From assembly GCA_022508375.1 (NCBI GenBank), contig JAFLVJ010000005.1, positions 1-64,000 on the forward strand: DNA of 64,000 nucleotides, given 5' to 3'. The DNA comes from Clostridiales bacterium (GTDB taxonomy: Bacteria; Bacillota; Clostridia; Christensenellales; CAG-314). The notes beneath the pieces were generated by a model that saw only the letters and a program-made list of their open reading frames with translations, was not told the origin of the DNA and did no database searches. This document shows positions 46,342 to 55,261 of the stretch, piece by piece. The first letter of the stretch is position 1. Every line of letters begins with the position of its first letter. The position numbers and the translations under genes are program-made.

Positions 46342-46372
46342 GCGCCTGCGGTGACTTGTACACCACAGGCGC
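46342..46372. terminator. Bidirectional terminator between mgtE and the AAA ATPase gene
   Basis: GCGCCTGCGGTG/CACCACAGGCGC stem with one mismatch, 7-nt loop, five T residues on the plus strand and six on the minus strand. It serves both convergent genes. Confidence 0.9.
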
Positions 46373-46405
46373 TTTTTGTTTCAATGCATATATTGTATTT
46401 ATTCG

Positions 46406-48418
46406 TTAGTTTCCGAAGCCAATCTTGCTTGTCTTTTTCACATTGACTACGAAATCCTTATCAGCAATTGCCCGAGTAAAGTCTTCCTTAGTCAACGTTA
46501 CATGCTTTTCGCCCGCAAGCTGAGTGCGCATTGCAGCCTTGGCGCACACTCTTTCGTAAAGGTTGCGGACATAGCGCGCATTGCTGAAATTTTTAGCTGT
46601 AACAAAAGTTTCGTCCAGATTAAGAAAATACTGCTTGGCGTCCGCCAACATTTCTTCTGTGTAAGGTACACTGTTTTTGCACATGGAAAGGAAAATATCA
46701 TACAACTGTTGACGCGTAAAGTTGGGGAACTCAATGGTATATGGCATACGGCTTGCCAAACCTGCGTTTCCGCGAAGCAACTTGTTCATTTCGTCGGTGT
46801 AGCCTGCCATGATAATAACGAAATCGTTACGGTGATTTTCCATCTCGGCAATGAGGGTATCCAGCGCCTCTCTACCGAAGTCCTTGGTGTCGTCGTCGCC
46901 TCTATGCAGCGAATACGCTTCGTCGATAAATAGCACCGAGCCGTACGCTTCACGACAAATGCTCAGCGTTTTGGGAGCGGTCTGTCCTATATATCTTCCG
47001 CAAAAATCTCTACCCGAATGTTCGTAGAATTCCCCCACGCGCAGGATATTTTTTTCCTTCAAAATCTTGCCGATGATACGTGCAACTGTCGTCTTGCCCG
47101 TGCCGGGATTGCCAACGAATCTCATATGCAGACAGGGTGAGCCAAGGGACGGATTTTGCTTAATCAACTCGATTTGGGAAATAATTTCCAATATGCGTTG
47201 CTTGATTGTCGCGGTACCTACCATTTTGTCCAACATTTCCATACCGCTGATATCCTCGGCAAATTCGACACTGCACAGTTTTTCGGTATCGTTTGACGTT
47301 ATAACCTTACTGTTACTACGCTCGCGCGCATTGGACAACTGTTTGTAGTACAGCAATTCGCCCACAACCTTGGATACCGTATCCTCTCCGTAGAACCGTC
47401 CGTCGCTACCCTCCTCGCGAATACGGTCGTAAAAACCCTTCCACGCAGATTTATCCATTGAAAAACCGTATTGCTCCAACAGCCTTGTGGCTATTTGCCC
47501 GATTTGCTCCTTAGTATAGGGAGGGAAGGACAGCGCACGGATAAACAGCATGTCGTTTAGAGCACGTGCAATGTTGTTCATGATCTCCTTATCTACAAAC
47601 GGAATACGGAATACCAGTACTGAGTCTTCACACATCTGTTTCAGCACGGTCATAAATTCCTTAAACTCAACAATATTGACGTCGTTCATCCATTCGCTGA
47701 TATCTATACACACCAAATGTGGCGAACTGAGTTTGTGTTCAAGCTGTTTGATGAGTGATACTCTTGGATCCTCATTTGCGGTGCGCGCCTGAAGTTTGAG
47801 ATTTATCACGTCGCGATGAAGACGGGCGATTTCCAGTTCGTTAATCAGGCTCACCAACTGTTGCAGATAGTTATCCAATCCGCTGCCGTCATTGATGGCA
47901 AATATATAGCGCTGCTCCATGAAAATCTTTTGCGTACCGTTGGCTTTCAGTTGCGGAGCAAGTTGAACAATTTCATGGGCAAGCGACTTGAATTCATCGC
48001 CACCGATTATGTTATCTATTTTCACCAAAGTGCGTTGCCAGCTCTCGGATGCCGAGACGTCTATTTCATGCGACTTGGTGGCAAAAAGTCTGTCAAATTG
48101 ATGCTTGATGTCATCAAGCGAATCGGTTTTCGCTTCAGTGGCAGCAATACTGTCCGTTTCCTCGCACTCCACTTTACTTTCGCTGAAATCGCTGTACTCT
48201 GTACGCAAAAAGCTGCAAATCCTGTCCTTGACCTGTTGCGCCGAAAGATTGGATACTATTTGCAACTCTATCGAGCTATTTGTTTCGTTTGAAACAACGA
48301 CTTCACTGTGCATTGAATGAGCAACGTAATCGCATATTTTTTGTATAGGAAGGATTGCGTCCATTCTGTGTTGTAACAACCAGTCCCAAGAAAACATAAA
48401 TACTACGGTCTTATTCAT
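46406..48418 (-). CDS. SpoVK/CbxX-type AAA+ ATPase
   Basis: A 670-residue protein. The C-terminal third is a CbxX/CfqX-type AAA domain: Walker A GNPGTGKTT at about 436, FCGRYIGQTAPKT pore-loop-like sequence, Walker B VLFIDEAY with Asp499, and the second region SRMPYTIEFPNF. The N-terminal half contains a second AAA-like region that lacks Walker motifs (around CIDISEWMNDV and RALSFPPYTKEQ), so it looks like a decayed duplicate. SpoVK-like proteins act in late sporulation in Bacillus; the substrate here is unknown. GGAGG start. Confidence 0.82.
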   Translation of the reverse strand: MNKTVVFMFSWDWLLQHRMDAILPIQKICDYVAHSMHSEVVVSNETNSSIELQIVSNLSAQQVKDRICSFLRTEYSDFSESKVECEETDSIAATEAKTDSLDDIKHQFDRLFATKSHEIDVSASESWQRTLVKIDNIIGGDEFKSLAHEIVQLAPQLKANGTQKIFMEQRYIFAINDGSGLDNYLQQLVSLINELEIARLHRDVINLKLQARTANEDPRVSLIKQLEHKLSSPHLVCIDISEWMNDVNIVEFKEFMTVLKQMCEDSVLVFRIPFVDKEIMNNIARALNDMLFIRALSFPPYTKEQIGQIATRLLEQYGFSMDKSAWKGFYDRIREEGSDGRFYGEDTVSKVVGELLYYKQLSNARERSNSKVITSNDTEKLCSVEFAEDISGMEMLDKMVGTATIKQRILEIISQIELIKQNPSLGSPCLHMRFVGNPGTGKTTVARIIGKILKEKNILRVGEFYEHSGRDFCGRYIGQTAPKTLSICREAYGSVLFIDEAYSLHRGDDDTKDFGREALDTLIAEMENHRNDFVIIMAGYTDEMNKLLRGNAGLASRMPYTIEFPNFTRQQLYDIFLSMCKNSVPYTEEMLADAKQYFLNLDETFVTAKNFSNARYVRNLYERVCAKAAMRTQLAGEKHVTLTKEDFTRAIADKDFVVNVKKTSKIGFGN

Positions 48419-48530
48419 ACTTCCTCCATTTGTAAAAGCAACTTACCGTAATTGTACCACAACAGGACGTGTATTTCAACAAATTATTTATTATTTAAAT
48501 ATAATTGCAACGGAAAAGCACAGATTGACG

Positions 48531-48560
48531 AAAAAAGAACCGAGGCTATGCGCCTCGGTT
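48531..48560 (-). terminator. Terminator after the collagen-like gene
   Basis: AACCGAGG/CCTCGGTT stem, 7-nt loop and six T residues on the minus strand. Confidence 0.9.
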
Positions 48561-48589
48561 GTGTTTTCATTTGTTGGTATCGTCTTTCG

Positions 48590-49435
<846 letters not shown>

Positions 49436-49560
49436 AATTTCTCTCCTTGTACTTTCTAGGGAATTGCTCCCTATATAAATACTATGATTGTATTTTCAGT
49501 TGTGTTATACACTACTCACCGAAGGAATAATTTCTATTTTAAATTTTTTTTGTAAAACGG

Positions 49561-49589
49561 TTGACATTTGCAGAAATAAAGCATAAAAT
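49561..49589 (+). promoter_or_regulatory. Promoter of the metal-efflux operon
   Basis: TTGACA, 17-nt spacer, TAAAAT on the plus strand, directly followed by the operator palindrome at 49593-49618. Confidence 0.85.
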
Positions 49590-49592
49590 AAT

Positions 49593-49618
49593 AACAGTTG
49601 AACAATTATTCAACTGTT
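49593..49618 (+). promoter_or_regulatory. ArsR/SmtB-type operator
   Basis: AACAGTTGAA-CAATTA-TTCAACTGTT, a perfect 10+10 bp inverted repeat starting 3 nt after the -10. Its TGAA-N6-TTCA core is the usual SmtB/CadC operator form, so the regulator encoded next likely binds here and blocks transcription until metal is bound. Confidence 0.85.
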
Positions 49619-49648
49619 TGCATAGTAACAAGGAGAGAAAAATTTACA

Positions 49649-50002
49649 ATGACAAATGACTTGATGTGTGAAAACAATCACGTTCATGACGAGGTATGCG
49701 AACAGGTATCTGTGGACATGCCGGACGAAAATGATCTGTACGACGTAGCCGAGCTGTTTAAGATATTCGGTGACTCAACACGAATACGCATACTGTCGGC
49801 ATTGGCTCAAGCGGAAATGTGTGTTTGCGATATAGGCGAAGTGCTCAACATGACAAAATCGGCAGTATCACACCAATTGCGTATTTTACGTCAGGCAAAG
49901 CTAGTCAAAAACAGGCGCAACGGAAAAGAAATTTTTTACAGCCTTGATGACGACCACGTACTGAGCATTATCAAACTGGCACTAGAACATATACAGGAGT
50001 AA
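49649..50002 (+). CDS. ArsR/SmtB-family metal-responsive repressor (CadC-like)
   Basis: A 117-residue winged-helix repressor. The N-terminus holds candidate metal ligands (MCENNHVHDEVCEQ) and the recognition region has EMCVCDIGEVLNM, the alpha-3N site Cys pair seen in CadC. Helix-turn-helix TKSAVSHQLRIL. It should release its operator on Cd, Pb or Zn binding. The ATG at 49649 is chosen because the upstream frame crosses the operator. Confidence 0.92.
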   Translation: MTNDLMCENNHVHDEVCEQVSVDMPDENDLYDVAELFKIFGDSTRIRILSALAQAEMCVCDIGEVLNMTKSAVSHQLRILRQAKLVKNRRNGKEIFYSLDDDHVLSIIKLALEHIQE

Positions 50003-50006
50003 ACTT

Positions 50007-50225
50007 ATGAAAAAAGTAATTGCAATGCAAGATCTTGATTGCGCAAATTGCGCATCGAAAATGGAACAGGCAATAAGAAAGATTGACGGAGTAATCAGTT
50101 GCTCTATCAACTTTATGCTACAACGCATGACATTGGAAATGGACGACAACAATTCGGCGGAAATTATTGAACAGATAAAGAAAACTATCAAAAAGATTGA
50201 ACCTGATTGCAAGTTGAAGATTTAA
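50007..50225 (+). CDS. Heavy-metal-associated (HMA) domain protein
   Basis: A 72-residue ferredoxin-like metal carrier with the CANC metal site (DLDCANCASKME). It lies between the repressor and the P-type ATPase, which itself lacks an N-terminal HMA domain, so the two genes together equal one normal CadA/ZntA. It probably delivers metal to the pump. Gap to the ATPase is 1 nt. Confidence 0.92.
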   Translation: MKKVIAMQDLDCANCASKMEQAIRKIDGVISCSINFMLQRMTLEMDDNNSAEIIEQIKKTIKKIEPDCKLKI

Positions 50226-50226
50226 T

Positions 50227-52104
50227 ATGTCGAAAAATAAAAAAACACTTATACGCATTGTTGTCGCGTTAATTGTCAGCGTAATTACGCTTATATTGAA
50301 ATACACTATTGACCTCAACGAATGGATACAGTTGGGACTGTTTGCAGCGGCTTACATCGTTGCAGGTTACGACGTGCTGTTGAAAGCCGTTACCAATATC
50401 TTCCACGGCAAAGTTTTTGACGAGCACTTTTTGATGACAATCGCCACCATTGGCGCGTTTGCAATAGGCGAATACGCTGACGCTGCCGCAGTTATGATAC
50501 TGTATCAAATCGGCGAACTATTCCAACGTTACGCCGTCGGAAAAAGCCGCAAAAACATCGCATCATTGATGGATATAAGACCTGAAGAAGCGCGAGTTTT
50601 AAGAAACGGTGAGGAAATTAGTGTCCATCCATCGGAAATTGAAGTAGGCGAAATATTCGTCGTCAAGGCAGGCGACAAAATCGCTCTCGACGGCATTATT
50701 CAAAAAGGCGAATGTAACGTGGATACGTCCGCTATCACGGGCGAAAGTTTACCGCGCAAGGTTAGCGAGGGGCAAACAGTACTGTCCGGCTGTATCAATC
50801 TGGATGGAGTAATCTATGTTACCGCAACGGGTACGTACGACGACAGCACCGTTGCAAAAATACTGGACTTGGTTGAAAACGCCACGTCAAGTAAAGCCCC
50901 TGCCGAAAACTTCATTACTAAGTTCAGCAAGTACTACACTCCCATCGTTGTAGGACTGGCAGTGTTGCTAGGAGTTCTTCCACCGCTGGTAACTGCGCAG
51001 TTTACTGACTTAAGTGTATGGAGTACATGGCTTAAACGCGCTATGATGTTCCTATTTGTATCTTGTCCATGCGCTTTGGTGATTTCCGTACCGTTGGGAT
51101 TTTTCGGCGGGATAGCCGCTGCCAGCAAACGCGGAATATTGGTAAAAGGCAGTAACTACTTGGAATTGTTGGCAAAAGTCAACACTATTGCGTTTGACAA
51201 GACGGGAACGCTTACAAAGGGTAACTTTGCTGTAACGGAAGTTTATCCGAAAGATAACAGTAAACAAGTGTTGGAGCTTGCTGCAATCGCCGAACAATAC
51301 AGCAATCACCCTATTGCTATTTCCATAAACAAACATGCAAAAGCAAAGTGTGAAGCCAAGGTAACGGAAATTGCAGGCAAAGGCTTGCAGGCGCAAACGG
51401 ATTACTCCACCATTTTGTGTGGCAATTCGCAACTCATGACGGATAACGGAATCGAACATCCGCAAGCATCAGGTGGAACGGTAGTTTACGTTGCAGAAAA
51501 GCAAAACGGCGACGAAACAGGTAAATTTGTCGGCTACATTGTAATAGCGGACGAAATCAAGTCAGACGCAGAAATTGCCGTTCGTCAACTTCAGCAAAGC
51601 GGTTGCAAAACGGTTATGCTAACCGGCGACAATGCATCCACGGCGAAAACGGTTGCTCAAAAACTCGCAATTGATAGTTATTTTGCAGAGCTTTTACCGC
51701 AAGACAAGGTAACCAAACTTAACGAACTCAAAGGCAAAAACACGACGGTTGCATTTGTCGGTGACGGCATAAACGACGCGCCCGTGCTTGCAACAGCGGA
51801 CGTTGGTATTGCAATGGGCGGTATGGGTAGTGACGTGGCAATAGAAACGGCGGATGTCGTACTAATGCAGGACAACCCCACCGCTATTTCAACGGCAAAG
51901 CGCATTGCGAAAAAGACGTTAAACATTGTACGCGAAAATATTATCATATCATTACTGATAAAGTTTGCCGTACTTGTGCTTTCCGCAGTGGGTGTGCTTG
52001 ATCTAGTATCCTTCGGTCTGATAATAGCAATACTTGCCGACGTTGGCGTGTGCGTTGTTGCAATACTCAACTCCATGCGCGCCATGTTAGTAAGCAAAAA
52101 ATAA
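50227..52104 (+). CDS. Zn/Cd/Pb-type P1B ATPase (CadA/ZntA-like)
   Basis: A 625-residue metal export pump. Actuator TGES, CPC at 280-282 in the sixth membrane helix, phosphorylation DKTGT with Asp324, hinge GDGINDAP and the C-terminal ILADVGVCVVAILNSMRA with the Lys and Asp typical of Zn/Cd/Pb exporters. It has no HMA domain of its own. Last gene of the operon before the terminator at 52122-52149. Confidence 0.96.
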   Translation: MSKNKKTLIRIVVALIVSVITLILKYTIDLNEWIQLGLFAAAYIVAGYDVLLKAVTNIFHGKVFDEHFLMTIATIGAFAIGEYADAAAVMILYQIGELFQRYAVGKSRKNIASLMDIRPEEARVLRNGEEISVHPSEIEVGEIFVVKAGDKIALDGIIQKGECNVDTSAITGESLPRKVSEGQTVLSGCINLDGVIYVTATGTYDDSTVAKILDLVENATSSKAPAENFITKFSKYYTPIVVGLAVLLGVLPPLVTAQFTDLSVWSTWLKRAMMFLFVSCPCALVISVPLGFFGGIAAASKRGILVKGSNYLELLAKVNTIAFDKTGTLTKGNFAVTEVYPKDNSKQVLELAAIAEQYSNHPIAISINKHAKAKCEAKVTEIAGKGLQAQTDYSTILCGNSQLMTDNGIEHPQASGGTVVYVAEKQNGDETGKFVGYIVIADEIKSDAEIAVRQLQQSGCKTVMLTGDNASTAKTVAQKLAIDSYFAELLPQDKVTKLNELKGKNTTVAFVGDGINDAPVLATADVGIAMGGMGSDVAIETADVVLMQDNPTAISTAKRIAKKTLNIVRENIIISLLIKFAVLVLSAVGVLDLVSFGLIIAILADVGVCVVAILNSMRAMLVSKK

Positions 52105-52121
52105 TACATCGAATATAGTAA

Positions 52122-52149
52122 AAGCCCAACCGCACTAGCAGTTGGGCTT
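52122..52149. terminator. Terminator between the ATPase and kinase genes
   Basis: AAGCCCAAC/GTTGGGCTT stem with a 10-nt loop between convergent genes; T-rich on the plus side (GTATTTTG) and TTTACTATATT on the minus side. Confidence 0.75.
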
Positions 52150-52176
52150 GTATTTTGTGAAGATACAAATGGGAAT

Positions 52177-52686
52177 CTATAGTTCAATGTCAACTTTATA
52201 TTCCGTATCAATCAAAACGTAATTCAATGAGTATTTTTTACACATCTGCAAATTTGTTTGATTGGCTTCAATCAATTCTTCTTGCGTAAAGTCACTGTTT
52301 AATCTCTTTTCAATTACGTTTTCGTAAGTAGAAAGCATTGAAAAATTGTTTTGGATATATTTTTTACTCATTATAAGACAATAGTATTTGATTTGAGATA
52401 AATACTCTTTATCAAAAGATTTTTCCCAGTCGAAAGGAATATAACAGCCTTCTATAGTAAGGTTTTGACCATTTTCTATTGCCGTTTTTATTATTTCCTT
52501 GACTATTGACCAAAGATAAGGTGTAAGCCTTTCGTCATCGCATACACTTAAAGTAGTTTGACCACTTCTTATCAAACCCATTTTTAAGTGGTCGATTGAC
52601 AAATAAGGAAATTTGTATTTTTCCAACAATCGTTGCGCCAAAGCCGTTTTACCTGTATGCGTTGCGCCTGCTATTAAAACTATCAT
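52177..52686 (-). CDS. P-loop kinase-like NTPase
   Basis: A 169-residue protein with an N-terminal Walker A GATHTGKT and the short P-loop kinase fold (LSIDHLKMGLI, then LTIEGCYIPFDW). It looks like an adenylate-kinase-type phosphotransferase, with no specific substrate motif. Codons and content are more AT-rich than neighbours, which may point to recent arrival. GGAG precedes the ATG. Confidence 0.75.
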   Translation of the reverse strand: MIVLIAGATHTGKTALAQRLLEKYKFPYLSIDHLKMGLIRSGQTTLSVCDDERLTPYLWSIVKEIIKTAIENGQNLTIEGCYIPFDWEKSFDKEYLSQIKYYCLIMSKKYIQNNFSMLSTYENVIEKRLNSDFTQEELIEANQTNLQMCKKYSLNYVLIDTEYKVDIEL

Positions 52687-52717
52687 TGTTCTCCGCTAAA
52701 TTAGTTTACCTGTAGTT

Positions 52718-53827
52718 CTATTTTCTTTCAATTGTAATCAGTACTTCGTAATCGACAATGCCGCGCACTGCTCTTTCTAAGTCGCAACGCAACATTTCGT
52801 CGGACTTATTGCAGGAATAAGGCACTTCTACGTCAAAAATCAATTTGTTACGTACTCCGCGAACAAGTCGAAAATCATGCAATCCGAAATCTTGCTGGAC
52901 GTTTTCGATTGCCTCGCGCACACTTGCTTCAAGTTCCAACGCCTCTCTGTCCTGCAAATCGACCGGATCGAAGTGCGCAGTCAACGCAACATTGAGCGTA
53001 TCTTTTACTTCATGCTCTATCTCGTCAAGTACCGCATGGGCTTGAAGTGAAGGTATATTTGCGTCCATTTCCACGTGCACAGTCGAAAAAAACATATCAT
53101 TGCCATAACTGTATATGCGCAAATCGTGAATGCCGATAATACCGTCTTTCGAGCAAATAACTGCTTTGATTTTGTCCAACAAGTCCGCATTGGGCGCTTG
53201 TCCCAACAACTTGGAACTGGCATCTTTGACAATCTTTACACCTTGCCATAGAACAAACAACGCCACGAGTATTCCTATCCAACCGTCCGCAGGGAAATCG
53301 GTAAACTGCAAAACCAGTACACCTACAATAACGGCTGTCGTAGCGATACAGTCACACAGGCTATCCGTTGCGGCGGCTTTTAGCGAATCGGATTGCAAGT
53401 TCCTAGCCACTATACGGTAAAACACAAACATTGCCGCCTTGACCGCCACGGAAATTGCCAACACAAGATAAACTATCCAGGAAGTTTCGGGTAACACCTT
53501 CGAAATTATTTTGTCTATCGATTCGCGCACAAGCCCCACAGCGAAAAACAGCACGAAAAAGCCTGTAACTAACGAAGCGATGTATTCAACGCGACGGTGA
53601 CCGTAAGGGTGCTCCTTATCGGCAGGCTTTTCGGATATTCGAAACGCAACAAGCGTAACTACACTGCTACCGCAATCGCTCAGGTTGTTAAATCCGTCTG
53701 CCACAACAGAAACCAAGCCGAACATTAACCCTACGGCGAGTTTCGATACTGCAAGCAATACGTTACAGACGATACCGATCGCGCTTGCAAGCGTTCCTTT
53801 TTTTAAATGTAATTTGTTGTTTTTCAT
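52718..53827 (-). CDS. Cation diffusion facilitator exporter
   Basis: A 369-residue CDF protein: six membrane segments and a cytoplasmic C-terminal domain. Metal-site motifs are DGFNNLSD in TM2 and DSLCD (DxxxD) in TM5; the DxxxD form, instead of HxxxD, is more usual for Mn-type than Zn-type CDFs, so manganese export is an inference. Start ATG at 53827 is chosen because it gives a CDF-like N-terminus; no Shine-Dalgarno is visible. The longer frame runs into a GC-rich hairpin element. Confidence 0.88.
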   Translation of the reverse strand: MKNNKLHLKKGTLASAIGIVCNVLLAVSKLAVGLMFGLVSVVADGFNNLSDCGSSVVTLVAFRISEKPADKEHPYGHRRVEYIASLVTGFFVLFFAVGLVRESIDKIISKVLPETSWIVYLVLAISVAVKAAMFVFYRIVARNLQSDSLKAAATDSLCDCIATTAVIVGVLVLQFTDFPADGWIGILVALFVLWQGVKIVKDASSKLLGQAPNADLLDKIKAVICSKDGIIGIHDLRIYSYGNDMFFSTVHVEMDANIPSLQAHAVLDEIEHEVKDTLNVALTAHFDPVDLQDREALELEASVREAIENVQQDFGLHDFRLVRGVRNKLIFDVEVPYSCNKSDEMLRCDLERAVRGIVDYEVLITIERK

Positions 53828-53893
53828 AGTCAATAATATGTATGTTTTGTGCTCATTGTCATTCGCCAATTTATCGTCAAATTGAAATATATA

Positions 53894-53977
53894 TCCGACC
53901 AAACGCGCGTGGACTTGGTTGACTTCACTACGTTGCGCAACTTTGCACTACGTGAGCTACGCTTCCACGCGGTCGGA
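53894..53977. repeat. Large imperfect palindrome upstream of the CDF gene
   Basis: TCCGACC (53894-53900) pairs with GGTCGGA (53971-53977); GCGTGGA (53907-53913) with TCCACGC (53964-53970), with a 6-nt bulge. The inner loop contains the palindrome GTTGCGCAAC and two CACTACGT copies. GC-rich against AT-rich surroundings. No gene is seen in 53828-54049; the element is the main content. Confidence 0.6.
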
Positions 53978-54049
53978 CTAACAATGGCGTAAAGATTCGG
54001 TACACGCCCGAACTTTGCGGACATTAAATTGAAATTTGTTTTGCTTTTA

Positions 54050-54679
54050 CTAAATTTGTTCGTAAAGAAAACCGTCGAAAAGATCGCCGCTATCCTTATA
54101 ATACAGTTTTCCGTTCTCGGCATAAAACGTTGTATTTTTTTCGGACACTGTACAATGAAACTCAATTTTAACGAGTATCACGTAGGTATATTTAAGATGA
54201 CCTTCGCGAATATAGTAACCGCGGTACCAATAGTCCACAGGAAAAATTTTTGAAATATTCGCGCCAAGGTGTAAATTGATTACAAGGGTTTGACACTCAT
54301 CATCAATAACAGTTGTGTAATCATCTGTTTTGGGGTAAGTATCTTCAGTCCACCAACCATACTGTGTCCCACTTGGTCTATCGCTGCTCGTACTTGTGAT
54401 AACGTTAAACGCCTCCACCTTGACATCTGTGTCGATATCTCTACCCAAGCCTGTAACAGGAACTCCCTTTATCTCGTCCGGAATGACATAATTCAAGTCA
54501 TCATCACGCACCCAAATATTTTCACAAAATGCGTCGTTACGTATTAAGCTATATTGATAGGTATAGCGACCGTCATCCGTTTCATAAGTTAAAAAATACA
54601 TCCAACATGCGGAAAACAAAAAGCTTGCAACTAACAATAATACCGCCAAACTCGCGACTACACTAATTTTTCGTTTCAT
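54050..54679 (-). CDS. Secreted lipoprotein of unknown function
   Basis: A 209-residue protein with a lipoprotein signal peptide: basic N-terminus, hydrophobic stretch, lipobox LFSAC. The exported part holds IPDEIKGVPVTGLGRDI, which resembles a single leucine-rich-repeat-5 (BspA-like) unit, and many aromatic residues. No enzyme motif. ATG at 54679 follows AAAGGTAAAG. Confidence 0.8.
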   Translation of the reverse strand: MKRKISVVASLAVLLLVASFLFSACWMYFLTYETDDGRYTYQYSLIRNDAFCENIWVRDDDLNYVIPDEIKGVPVTGLGRDIDTDVKVEAFNVITSTSSDRPSGTQYGWWTEDTYPKTDDYTTVIDDECQTLVINLHLGANISKIFPVDYWYRGYYIREGHLKYTYVILVKIEFHCTVSEKNTTFYAENGKLYYKDSGDLFDGFLYEQI

Positions 54680-54790
54680 AACTTTACCTTTCAACTGCAT
54701 AATTTGCAAGTTACACTTTAATTTACTACTACAACATATCAAATAGCAGTTTTGTCCCACCATTTGCAAAGTTCTTTGTATGTTATATTA

Positions 54791-55234
54791 CTATTTACCG
54801 TTAATTCTATTGTTATAACTTATGGTTATATGCCCTATTCCGAAAATAACCGCAAAGGTTATAAGAGGTACTGACAAAAGCATTATTCCGCTAAATATAA
54901 ACAACACGGTGGGCGTCACCGATAACCATAGCATTTTGGCAGCGCTACGCCCTTTACGGAAAATTATCCAACCCAACAGGTACAGGACAAGCAATATACC
55001 ATTTACAATCAGGTACACCAACAAAGCGTGATTGAACCAAAAATTGAAATACGTGTACGGAACATTGAACACCATAAACGCCATACAACCGTAGCGACCT
55101 ACTTGCTCTAAGACAAGCATAGCCTTGTTGTTGTACTTATTTTCAAACGCGCCTTTGTCAATTACCGCGCTTATTATATTGGGTATCAGTATGATTACAA
55201 CCGCAATCAGACCGTAATAGTTAAACCAACTCAT
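54791..55234 (-). CDS. Small polytopic membrane protein
   Basis: A 147-residue protein with four to five hydrophobic segments and short loops (for example WIIFRKGRSAAKML). I recognise no family. No Shine-Dalgarno is evident, but only 27 nt separate it from the ABC gene on the same strand, so it may be co-transcribed. Confidence 0.65.
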   Translation of the reverse strand: MSWFNYYGLIAVVIILIPNIISAVIDKGAFENKYNNKAMLVLEQVGRYGCMAFMVFNVPYTYFNFWFNHALLVYLIVNGILLVLYLLGWIIFRKGRSAAKMLWLSVTPTVLFIFSGIMLLSVPLITFAVIFGIGHITISYNNRINGK

Positions 55235-55261
55235 ATTCGAAAATTTATGTCTATTGCTTTA

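Noticed and set aside
53830..54165. A 111-codon minus-strand frame across the palindromic element
   Set aside because: It overlaps the end of the lipoprotein gene, runs through the hairpin, and shows no protein-like pattern or ribosome site.
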